From the NCBI GenBank assembly GCA_002432795.1, contig DJGU01000117.1:7120-23877 (forward strand): a stretch of DNA of 16,758 nucleotides. Reading direction: 5' to 3'. The position numbers and the translations under genes were made by a program. A model generated the notes under the pieces. It was not told the origin of the DNA, ran no database searches, and worked only from the letters and a program-made list of their open reading frames with translations. Below are positions 6,637-13,650 of the stretch, in pieces. The stretch comes from Anaerolineaceae bacterium UBA5838 (lineage in GTDB: Bacteria > Chloroflexota > Anaerolineae > Anaerolineales > Anaerolineaceae). Position 1 is the first letter of the stretch; each line of letters begins with the position of its first letter.

Positions 6637-8694
6637 ATGCGTAAAGTCTATCTGTTTCTAGCAATTTTAATGGTAGCAAGCCTTGCTTTGAGTGCTTGCG
6701 CCCCCACAGCTCCCGCTGTGACTGAACCCCCTGCCCAGGAACCTGTGGTTGAGGAACCTGTTGTAGAGGAGCCTGTCGTTGAGGAGCCTGTCGTTGAGGA
6801 GCCTGCGGAGCCAGTTGCATTGAACCCATATCTGGGTTCAAACAAACTGGACGGCAATGGCGTCCCCGGCACGTTCTTTGATGATGTGCATATCCGCAGA
6901 GCCTTTGCATATGCTTTTGATGCTGCTATTGTAGCGGAAGAAGTTTATAACGGTGAGGCAGTGCAGTCCAAAGTCCTCTCTCTGCCCGGCATGCCTGGTT
7001 ATGACCCGGATGCGCCTTTCTATAGCTATGACCCAGAAAAGTCCGCTGAGGAATTCAAACTGGCAGATGTCGACAAAGACGGTATCCCCGCTGGTGAAGA
7101 TCCCGATGATGTCTGGGAGATGGGTTTCAGACTCCAGATGCTTTACAACACTGGCAATACCACGCGCCAGATCTATGCCGAAATTCTGCAGGCTAACCTG
7201 TCAGCGATCAACGAAAAATTCGTTATTGAAGTCTTGGGTCTGCCCTGGCCAGCTTATCTGACGGCTCAGCGCGCCTACAAAATCCCGATCATGACTGGTG
7301 GTTGGTTGGAAGATATTCACGATGCTCACAACTGGTATCAGCCCTACACCACAGGAACTTATGGTGGTCGTCAGCAATTACCAGCTGACTTGAAAGCTCA
7401 GTTCAAGGTACTGCTTGATAAAGGCGTTGCCCTGACCGATCCTGCTGAACGTCACGAAGTCTATAAGGAATTCAATCAGCTCTACTTTGACCAGGCAGTG
7501 GGTGTGCCCGTTGTTTTGGCAACCTCGCATGGTTACGAGCAAAAATGGGTTGAAGGACGCGTTTTGAACCCGATTTTCTCGGGTGATGTTTTCAAGACTA
7601 TGTACGAAACTGAAGAATCTCCTGACCCCAACAACCTCACTGTTGCTTCATTCGGTGATCCCCTGGTGCTTGATCCTGCCGCGTGCTACGATACTGCCAG
7701 CGGTCAGGTTTTGCAGAATATTTACGAAACCCTGGTCTTCTATGATGACATCAAGACGGATGCTTTTGTGCCAATGCTGGCAGAATCCTATTCAGTTTCC
7801 GAAGATGGAACGGTTTGGACCTTCCAGATCCGCGAGGGTGTCAAATTCCATGAAGGCGGCGACCTGACTGCTTCTGATGTGGCATATTCCTACCAGCGCG
7901 GTTTGCTGCAGGGCGGTTATTCAACCCCGCAGTGGCTGTTGGCTGAACCCTTCTTTGGCGTCGGTATCGATGACATCACTGGTATCGTGGATGACTTTGC
8001 TTCTGCTGATGATCGCGAATCTCTGATGGCCAACGATCCGGCAGTTCTTGTTGCTGCTTGTGAGACTGTCAAGTCCAAGATTGTTGCGGACGATGCTACC
8101 GGCACCGTCACCATGACACTTGCTCAGCCCTGGGGACCTTTCCTGGCGACCATTGCCAACAACTGGGGTGGAATCATGGACATGGAATGGGTCGTCGAGA
8201 ATGGTGGTTGGGATGGAAGCTGCGACACATGGCAGAATTACTACTCCATGGCTGATGCCGACAATCCTTTCCGCGCTATCACCAATGGTACCGGTGCCTA
8301 CAAGCTTGATCACTGGACACCAGACCAGGAAGTTATCCTGACAGCCTTCGATGGCTATTGGGGTGAACCTGCCAAGACTGAACGTGTGGCGCTTCTGAAC
8401 ATTTCCGAATTTGGTACCCGCTTTGCCATGCTTCAGGCTGGTGATGCTGATATCATTGCTGTTCCTGCTGAGAACCGCGCCGCCGTTGACCCGATGGTGG
8501 GCGAGATCCGGATTTACAATCCGGAAACCAATGCCTATAATGAGGCAGTCCCGGTATGCACCATTGATACGACCAAGCTCGGACTCGAACGCTTTGAACT
8601 TTGCGAAGAAGGAAACGGTCAACCTCTGACCCTGTACTATGGTCGACCTGGTTTACAACAAGACGTGATCCTGTTCAATTTCAATATTCAATAG
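6637..8694 (+). CDS. Peptide ABC transporter substrate-binding lipoprotein (SBP_bac_5), circularly permuted
   Basis: Lipid-anchored extracytoplasmic receptor that would deliver peptides to the permeases. Residues 1-20 form a signal peptide with lipobox LSAC (C21). Residues 22-62 are an acidic linker of PVVEE repeats. The family halves then appear in swapped order. Residues 63-324 hold what is normally the C-terminal half (FFDDVHIRRAFAYAFD at 80-95, YNTGNTTRQIYAEILQ, GWLEDIHDAHNW, a typical C-terminal end GDVFKTMYE). Residues ~331-685 hold the normal N-terminal half (NNLTVASFGDPLVLDPA at 332-348, LAESYSVSEDGTVWTFQIR, VKFHEGGDLTASDVAYS, NGTGAY at 550-555, LQAGDADII), ending in FNFNIQ at the hinge. 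Joining 685 back to 63 restores the usual order. AAGGAGG precedes the ATG. Total length is that of one protein plus linker, so neither half is obviously missing. A misassembly remains possible. Confidence 0.9.
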   Translation: MRKVYLFLAILMVASLALSACAPTAPAVTEPPAQEPVVEEPVVEEPVVEEPVVEEPAEPVALNPYLGSNKLDGNGVPGTFFDDVHIRRAFAYAFDAAIVAEEVYNGEAVQSKVLSLPGMPGYDPDAPFYSYDPEKSAEEFKLADVDKDGIPAGEDPDDVWEMGFRLQMLYNTGNTTRQIYAEILQANLSAINEKFVIEVLGLPWPAYLTAQRAYKIPIMTGGWLEDIHDAHNWYQPYTTGTYGGRQQLPADLKAQFKVLLDKGVALTDPAERHEVYKEFNQLYFDQAVGVPVVLATSHGYEQKWVEGRVLNPIFSGDVFKTMYETEESPDPNNLTVASFGDPLVLDPAACYDTASGQVLQNIYETLVFYDDIKTDAFVPMLAESYSVSEDGTVWTFQIREGVKFHEGGDLTASDVAYSYQRGLLQGGYSTPQWLLAEPFFGVGIDDITGIVDDFASADDRESLMANDPAVLVAACETVKSKIVADDATGTVTMTLAQPWGPFLATIANNWGGIMDMEWVVENGGWDGSCDTWQNYYSMADADNPFRAITNGTGAYKLDHWTPDQEVILTAFDGYWGEPAKTERVALLNISEFGTRFAMLQAGDADIIAVPAENRAAVDPMVGEIRIYNPETNAYNEAVPVCTIDTTKLGLERFELCEEGNGQPLTLYYGRPGLQQDVILFNFNIQ
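6733..6807 (+). repeat. 15-bp tandem repeats encoding the PVVEE linker
   Basis: Units of the type GAACCTGTGGTTGAG / GAGCCTGTCGTTGAG repeat about four and a half times directly after the lipoprotein signal. They encode the acidic, proline-rich spacer between the lipid anchor and the folded domains. Such linkers are common in lipoproteins and easily change length by slippage. Confidence 0.85.
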
Positions 8695-8721
8695 GATTTC
8701 ACAGATTACTTTAACAAACGA

Positions 8722-8747
8722 TGCGGGAGCCTGTAAAGGCTCCCGCA
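8722..8747 (+). promoter_or_regulatory. Intercistronic hairpin between binding protein and first permease
   Basis: TGCGGGAGCC pairs perfectly with GGCTCCCGCA across a TGTAAA loop. No U-tract follows directly; the nearest T-run is about 12 nt away at 8759-8763. It is therefore more likely an mRNA-stabilising or partial-attenuation element than a full terminator. Such hairpins behind binding-protein genes are known to raise the binding protein's level relative to the permeases. Confidence 0.6.
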
Positions 8748-8831
8748 CCTGAAGTGAATTTTTCTCTTCGGCATGTGCATAAAACGGTTTTCTGTGCATA
8801 CCGAAAGGCAAAATGAAGTGAGAGGTAAAGG

Positions 8832-9896
8832 ATGACAAATTACATAATTCGCCGACTGCTCCTGGTCCCGGTTCTATTGATTGGTGTCACGCTGATCATT
8901 TTTGGCATGCTCCAGTTGCTTGGTCCGGTGGAACGCTCTGCCTTATATGTCACCGATTTTCCAAAGAACGAAAAGCAAATCGAAGGCATCATCAAGAAAT
9001 ACGGATTGGATGAACCATTTTTCAATCAGTATTGGCGTTGGTTGACTGGTGTCGAAGACCCGGTAACTGGTGAGCGGGATGGCGGTATTCTTTATGGAGA
9101 TTTTGGCTACTCTCGCACGGCTTCACAGGAAGTTATAGGTATTATTCAAAACAGGTTTCCCAACACAGTGGATCTGGCACTTTGGACGGTTTTTCCAATG
9201 CTCTCCGTTGGCATCTGGATGGGAGTAAAGGCAGCAGTCAATCAAAACAAGTTTTTCGATCAGGCAGCCCGGATCTACAGTATTATTGGCACTTCATTTC
9301 CTACTTTTGTATTCGGTTTGCTGTTATTAATGCTGCTTTACGCTAATAACCAGTGGTTCCTGCCGGGGAAAATGTCTGATTGGGTCAGCCAGTTGGTTTA
9401 TTCAGGCGAATTCAAGCAATATACTAAATTATTAAGCATCGATGCGCTCTTAAATCTGCGTTTTGACGTTTTTTGGGATGCAATGCGGCATATGATTATG
9501 CCAATCATTACTTTATCGTACATAAGTTGGGCAACCTTTGTGCGCGTTACCCGTTCTTCCATGCTGGAAACCTTGCGCATGGATTATGTCACAACTGCTA
9601 GAGCCAAAGGTCTCAAAGAAAACGACGTGATCAATAAACATGCCAGACCTAACGCCATGCTGCCTGTGGTCACCATGATGGGCGGCAGCATTGTTGGGCT
9701 GTTAGGAGGGGTAGTGATCACCGAAACTGTCTTTAATTACCCGGGGATCGGCAAGGCAGCCGCCGAAGCTGCTTCCCAACTGGATGTTGTTACCATCCTT
9801 GGGCTGGCAATATTTACCGGTTTCATCCTGATCATATCCAATTTAATAGTCGATATCCTTTACGCGTTTATTGACCCGCGCGTACGTCTTTCTTAA
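8832..9896 (+). CDS. Peptide ABC transporter permease, DppB/OppB type
   Basis: Membrane subunit forming half of the peptide channel. The 354-residue product starts MTNYIIRRLLLVPVLLIGVTLIIFGML, the usual first helix of this family. It has a large periplasmic segment after it (~35-105) and about six helices overall. The cytoplasmic EAA-type loop is near residues 255-280 (ARAKGL...HARPNAMLP), where the ATPase docks. GAGAGG lies 6 nt before the ATG. It is slightly longer than the typical 306-340. RPNAMLPVVTMMGGSIVGLLGG and the FNYPGIGKAA motif are family hallmarks. It is separated by 10 nt from the next permease. Confidence 0.95.
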   Translation: MTNYIIRRLLLVPVLLIGVTLIIFGMLQLLGPVERSALYVTDFPKNEKQIEGIIKKYGLDEPFFNQYWRWLTGVEDPVTGERDGGILYGDFGYSRTASQEVIGIIQNRFPNTVDLALWTVFPMLSVGIWMGVKAAVNQNKFFDQAARIYSIIGTSFPTFVFGLLLLMLLYANNQWFLPGKMSDWVSQLVYSGEFKQYTKLLSIDALLNLRFDVFWDAMRHMIMPIITLSYISWATFVRVTRSSMLETLRMDYVTTARAKGLKENDVINKHARPNAMLPVVTMMGGSIVGLLGGVVITETVFNYPGIGKAAAEAASQLDVVTILGLAIFTGFILIISNLIVDILYAFIDPRVRLS

Positions 9897-9906
9897 GGAG
9901 TAATGC

Positions 9907-10950
9907 ATGACTGAAATGACAACTATTCCAAGCGGAGATAATCAACTCCTTGAAGAAACAAAGTCAGATCGAAAGATTACCTGGCTCGAAAGAATATTGG
10001 GTCCTGATAATTACCGTATTGTTACTGGTCTGTTCAAGACGCCTGCCTCCATTATTGGTTTTGTTTTAATCCTGATTTTCATTTTGGTGGCAATTTTTGC
10101 TCCTGTGATAGCACCACCTGTGGGGAGTGACCCCATGAAAATTCCACGCGATGGATTTAGCGGTGAACCAAAAGGACCAGGAGCAGAATGGAAAAGGAAT
10201 GTTCCTGAAATTCCTTTTTGGTATACCCCACTCACCGGAAATGAAGAATGGGTGCATCTGCTGGGGACTGCTCAGGGGCAGTATGATATTTTTTATGGCA
10301 TCATCTGGGGTACACGAACTGCTTTCCAAACAGGCATTATTGTTGTAGTTGCCACTGTTCTGATTGGTGTCATTCTGGGCTCAATTGCGGCATATTATGG
10401 CGGTTGGGTGGATAACCTCATTATGCGCATTACGGACATTTTCATGACCCTGCCGTATATCATGATGGCGCTCATTTTCTCTTCGGTATTAACACCAATT
10501 CTTGGGCGCAGCTTGTGGCCACCACTTATCGCGATGATAACTTTTGGATGGATGGGATACGCTCGCATCATCCGCTCGGATATTCTCTCTATCAAGGAAC
10601 GCGATTTTGTGCTGGCAGCCAGAGCATCCGGGGTCAAGAATGGGCGCATTCTCTTCAAGCACATTCTGCCTAATGCGATTTTTCCAACCCTCGTGCTGGC
10701 GTCACTTGGCATCGGGGATGTCGTGCTTGGCTTTGCAGCTCTCTCTTTCCTGGGCATTGGTACCGAAATCGGGTACGCAGACTGGGGACAGGTGCTCAGT
10801 TTTGCCCGCAACTGGATCACTGTTTTGAACCGCTACTGGTTCATCGTTGTCTACCCGGGCTTGACCCTGACCTTTTTTGTGATGGGATGGAACCTGGTTG
10901 GCGATGCGATGCGGGATGTGCTCGACCCGCGTATGAGGGGCAAGTCGTAG
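9907..10950 (+). CDS. Peptide ABC transporter permease, DppC/OppC type
   Basis: Second channel subunit. The 347-residue product has a ~38-residue cytoplasmic N-terminus, a first helix at about 48-70 (IIGFVLILIFILVAIFAPVIAPP), a periplasmic segment containing the WVHLLGTAQGQYDIFYGIIWGTR version of the family's LGTDxxGRD motif, and further helices. The EAA loop is near 236-262 (ARASGVKNGRILFKHILPNA). It ends in GDAMRDVLDPRMRG, the usual C-terminus. AGGAG directly overlaps the end of the preceding gene, 6 nt before the ATG, so the two permeases are coupled. The operon closes with a terminator 25 bp downstream. Confidence 0.95.
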   Translation: MTEMTTIPSGDNQLLEETKSDRKITWLERILGPDNYRIVTGLFKTPASIIGFVLILIFILVAIFAPVIAPPVGSDPMKIPRDGFSGEPKGPGAEWKRNVPEIPFWYTPLTGNEEWVHLLGTAQGQYDIFYGIIWGTRTAFQTGIIVVVATVLIGVILGSIAAYYGGWVDNLIMRITDIFMTLPYIMMALIFSSVLTPILGRSLWPPLIAMITFGWMGYARIIRSDILSIKERDFVLAARASGVKNGRILFKHILPNAIFPTLVLASLGIGDVVLGFAALSFLGIGTEIGYADWGQVLSFARNWITVLNRYWFIVVYPGLTLTFFVMGWNLVGDAMRDVLDPRMRGKS

Positions 10951-10974
10951 AGAAAGTAGTTTTGGGTTTTATTC

Positions 10975-11009
10975 AAACGGAAGGATTACAGTCCTTCCGT
11001 TTTTTATTT
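10975..11009 (+). terminator. Intrinsic terminator of the peptide transporter operon
   Basis: AAACGGAAGGA pairs perfectly with TCCTTCCGTTT across TTACAG, and the stem runs into a T-tract through 11005. It is the clearest terminator in the window and marks the end of the oppD-to-dppC unit. Confidence 0.9.
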
Positions 11010-11285
11010 GAAACGATTATCCGGAGGTTGGGTTTAAAAGAGGGGTTTGAGCTTCGGCATCTTTGTCATTTGAAGCGTAGGGTGGGTTGACGTTACAGGT
11101 CCTCAACCAATCTCAACATTGAGATAGTCAACCTCATTGTCATCGCAAGGGAGCGTCAGCGAGCGTGGTGATCTCTCTTTTTTGTCTCCAAGTAATGCAG
11201 TGGGTACGCTATAGCCAATTGCGCGTACTGTAAATGCTTTATGACGCCTACCCACCCTACCTGCACATTGAGATAGTCAACCCCA

Positions 11286-11337
11286 TTGTCATCGCGAGGG
11301 AGCGCCAGCGGCCGTGGCGATCTCTCTTTTGTCTCCG
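11286..11337. repeat. GTCATCGCGAGGGAGCG-type repeat element
   Basis: TTGTCATCGCGAGGGAGCG, then CGTGGCGATCTCTCTTTTGTCTCC. Four copies lie at 11137, 11286, 11697 and 11842. The core belongs to the same broad family as the left-end array (CATTGCGAGGAACGAAGCAATCT on the minus strand there) but in opposite orientation. Confidence 0.75.
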
Positions 11338-11372
11338 GGAATAACGGGTTGAAATGTGCAACCAGACGAAAT

Positions 11373-11435
11373 TTGTCACTCTGAGCATTTTTGCGAAGAA
11401 TCTAGTAACAAAAAACCAGATCCTTCGCAAGCTCA
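11373..11435. repeat. Long imperfect palindrome, GTCATTCTGAGC type (copy 1)
   Basis: GTCACTCTGAGC and GCGAAGAATCT on the left arm pair with AGATCCTTCGC and GCTCAGGATGAC on the right arm, separated by a short spacer. Further copies occur at ~11503-11572, 11931-12001 and 12061-12130, with changed arms. This is a widespread bacterial dispersed-repeat type that would fold into a ~25-bp hairpin. Confidence 0.8.
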
Positions 11436-12278
11436 GGATGACGTAAAAGTGCCCACCTCGTGCAGGTTGAATGGCAGGCTGGGCATGCTATGCCAAAGAT
11501 TCTTGTCATTCTGAGCTTTTTTGCGAAGAATCTACGTGTTAAGAATTAGATCCTTCACTTCGTTCAGGATGACAAAGAATTTTTCAACAATTTGTCGGAG
11601 TGAGCAACCCTTGCTGCTTCGCAGCGAGGGCAGGCAGAGGCTCATTACACAGCTTCGCTGGTACTCCGTCCGACCTCCGAGCTCAAACGTCTACCTTTGT
11701 CATCGCGAGGGAGCGTCAGAGCGTGGCGATCTCTCTTTTGTCTCCAAGTAATGCGGTGGGTATGCTATCGCCAGAGGTGTGTCCTGTAAATGCTTTATGA
11801 CGCCTACCCACCCTACCTGCACATTGAGGTAGTCAACCCCATTGTCATCGCGAGGGAGCGTCAGCGAGCGTGGTGATCTCTCTTTTTTGTCTCCAGGATT
11901 AACGGGTCGAAATGTGCAACCAGACGATATTTGTCATTCTGAGCATTTTCGCGAAGAATCTACCAACAAAAAACCAGATCCTTCGCAAGCTCAGGATGAC
12001 GTAAAAGTACCCACCTCGTGCAGGTTGAATGGCAGGCTGGGCATGCTATGCCAAAGATTCTTGTCATTCTGAGCTTTTTTGCGAAGAATCTAATCAGAAG
12101 AGATGAGATCCTTCAATTCGTTTACGATGACAAAGAATTTCTCAACAATTTGTCGGAGTGAGCAACCCTTGCTGCTTCGCAGCGAGGGCAGGCAGAGGCT
12201 CATTACCAGCTTCGCCGGTGCTCCTTCCGACCTGCGACTCAATTCGGTTTGCATCGCACAGTTGTTGAGGGCTGGGTG

Positions 12279-12629
12279 CTATACAGTTGTCGTCAGGCGT
12301 TCGTGCCAGAGCTGGAGCTGGCAGCGGGCATCCGTCTCGATGGAAACGTAGCGCTCAATCAGGCTGCAGGGAAAGTCGGGGCATTCCGCGCAGGTCTGGC
12401 GCACGCGGTTGACAGCACACTTTCGCAGGGCGCAAGCCTGGCACATCTTGCTTTCGAGCCTTTGTTCGCTATGACAGCCCTGGCAAGTCATTTCTGAGGG
12501 GGAATACCAGCTGCTTTCGCTCGAATACTCTGCTGCCAGCCAGATCTGATGGGCCCGATCCTGTTTTTGGGTGGCCTGGTAGACGGGGCATTCCTCACAA
12601 TTCATGCCGCAAAAGGACCAATGAGCCAT
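12279..12629 (-). CDS. Cysteine-rich DUF3795-type protein
   Basis: The 116-residue product has a dense set of probable metal-binding cysteines: C7, C11, C14 (CGMNCEECPVY), C49/C52 (CQGC), C63/C66 (CQAC), C71, C80/C83/C88 (CAECPDFPC). This arrangement and the CGxxCxxCP start match the DUF3795 family, whose function is unknown; zinc or iron-sulfur binding is inferred. The ATG at 12629 is chosen because GGAAGGAGG lies 4-5 nt upstream. A GTG at 12644 in frame would place that site inside the coding region. It is probably the last gene of the minus-strand unit that starts at 14712. The stop lies about 45 bp from the repeat block. Confidence 0.8.
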   Translation of the reverse strand: MAHWSFCGMNCEECPVYQATQKQDRAHQIWLAAEYSSESSWYSPSEMTCQGCHSEQRLESKMCQACALRKCAVNRVRQTCAECPDFPCSLIERYVSIETDARCQLQLWHERLTTTV

Positions 12630-12644
12630 TGCGCCTCCTTCCAC

Positions 12645-12714
12645 TAAACGAACGGTTCAGCATGAATCGCAGCATGAATCATGCCAGTTAGATGGGATCT
12701 GAGAGGGAACTTGG
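12645..12714. other. Short spacer, nothing recognised
   Basis: Spacer between the frameshifted GNAT gene and the DUF3795 gene. It contains a direct repeat GCATGAATC (about 12660-12678) and no terminator, so co-transcription is possible. Confidence 0.5.
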
Positions 12715-13193
12715 CTAGTGGTCTGAAAGATGAAGCCGCATCGGCGGGTGTTTGGCCTCTACCAATTTGAAGCTCAGGCTCTCGTAGAGCGGTTGCCCTT
12801 CGGGACTGGCGTCAAGATCGAGGTAAGGCAGCTCGAGATCGTGCGCTTTTTGGATCAGTGCCTGCATAATTGCGCGCGCCAGACCCTGGTGGCGAAACTC
12901 TGGCCAGGTGAGCATGTTGATGATCCTTCCAATTGACCAGCTGGTGCCGCAGGCTGCCACATTACCTGGATAACCTGCAAGAAACCAGCCGCAGCGAGGG
13001 TTTCGCCTTCCAGAGCGATGTGCGCGAACAGGTCGCGCTCAAGATGCTCAGACAAAAAGGTTTCGAGTTGACGGCTTGCCTTTGGCAAATCGTCTGCGAG
13101 CATGGGGTAACCAAGAGCGCGTAAAAAATCCAGCCGGGCTTGGATCAGTAGAGGGATGTCTTTGGGCGTGGCTGGGCGGATGGCAGGAGGCAT
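12715..13193 (-). pseudogene. GNAT N-acetyltransferase, frameshifted
   Basis: Two overlapping frames together make one GNAT protein. The first (from ATG 13193) gives an N-terminal part with IRPATPKDIPLLIQARLDF and ETLAAAGFLQVI, then runs into nonsense-like sequence and stops at 12855. The second frame, open from about 12960 to the stop at 12715, supplies the core GNAT motifs: IGRIINMLTWPEFRHQGLA (acetyl-CoA loop with QGLA in place of RGxG/A), LDLDASPEGQPLYESLSFK and PMRL. The break lies between about 12930 and 12970; no slippery homopolymer is visible there. Either the gene is inactivated or there is a one-base sequence error. Its ATG is one base after the stop of the neighbouring GNAT gene. 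Confidence 0.8.
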
Positions 13194-13194
13194 C

Positions 13195-13641
13195 TCAGCG
13201 ATTCTCTTCGTTGAGGGATTTGTTGCGGTAATTCAGGTCCGGGCGGGTTTGCCAGCCCTGGCTTTCCCAAAAGGCATTGCCTCGCTGGTTGTCCGAAAAG
13301 ATGAGCATGCCAACTCGATTGATCCCTTCCGCCCTGAGAGCATCGCAGGCGGCGTCTGCAAGCTGCTTTCCGATACCCTTGCCCTGGTGTTCGGGCAGAA
13401 CAACAGCGTGGTAGATGTAGCCGCGCCTGCCGTCATGTCCGGCGAGGATGCCGCCGATAATTTCTCCGCCAATTTCTGCAACAAAGCAGGTGGTGGGGTT
13501 GCGTTTCAGAAATTTCCGGATGCCAGCTTCGCTGTCGTCCAGGCTGCGCAGTCCCTTGGTAAAACCAGGCACACTGTTCCACAGGGCGAACAGGGCGGGG
13601 TAATCCTGGGGGGTCATTGAGCGCAGAATCGCTTCGGTCAT
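13195..13641 (-). CDS. GNAT family N-acetyltransferase (YpeA-like)
   Basis: Transfers an acetyl group from acetyl-CoA to an amine; substrate unknown. The 148-residue product has LRSMTPQDYPALFALWNSVPG at the start, CFVAEIGGEIIGGILAGHDGRRGYIYHAVVLPEHQ in the middle, and the acetyl-CoA pyrophosphate loop QGKGIGKQL. It ends with DNQRGNAFWESQGW, the usual helix-strand close of the fold. The pattern (hydrophobic strand, GxDGRRG, YH.AV.PE) resembles YpeA-type acetyltransferases. No strong ribosome-binding site is visible; the start lies 9 bp after the upstream ligase stop, so coupling is likely. The next gene begins 1 bp after its stop. Confidence 0.88.
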   Translation of the reverse strand: MTEAILRSMTPQDYPALFALWNSVPGFTKGLRSLDDSEAGIRKFLKRNPTTCFVAEIGGEIIGGILAGHDGRRGYIYHAVVLPEHQGKGIGKQLADAACDALRAEGINRVGMLIFSDNQRGNAFWESQGWQTRPDLNYRNKSLNEENR

Positions 13642-13650
13642 AATCTGGAA

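Larger units (their letters stand above)
11137..12234. repeat. Tandem duplication of a ~540-bp block (period 556-560)
   Basis: The left copy is about 11137-11675 and the right copy about 11697-12234. Matched landmarks keep a constant offset: TTGTCATCGC 11137/11697, AGTAATGC 11191/11747, CTGCACATTGAG 11261/11817, TGCAGGTTGAATGG 11461/12019, AACAATTTGTCGG 11586/12144, CAGGCAGAGGCTCATTAC 11631/12189. The copies differ by scattered substitutions and small indels, so the duplication is not recent, or the copies have been evolving under little constraint. Each block contains two GTCATCGC-type and two GTCATTCTGAGC-type elements and one GTCGGAG...CTCCTTCCGAC-type element. Confidence 0.9.
11010..12278. 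other. Non-coding repeat-rich interval
   Basis: No supportable gene in about 1.27 kb. GTAGGGTGGGT at 11078-11088 has its inverted copy ACCCACCCTAC at 11250-11260, and again in the second block near 11806-11816. The rest is made of the tandem blocks listed separately. Open frames seen here translate the repeats and recur in each copy. Confidence 0.85.

Noticed and set aside
11137..12234. Insertion sequence or transposon
   Set aside because: No transposase-like frame and no clear target-site duplication; the content is hairpin repeats only.
11521..12351. Several plus-strand frames in the repeat interval
   Set aside because: They recur in both tandem copies, follow the hairpin repeats and lack ribosome-binding sites.
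12925..12975. Programmed ribosomal frameshift in the GNAT gene
   Set aside because: No slippery homopolymer or heptamer and no obvious downstream structure; mutation or sequence error is simpler.
13156..13620. Plus-strand frame of 154 codons
   Set aside because: It is opposite the well-supported GNAT gene at 13195-13641, whose motifs make the minus strand the coding one.
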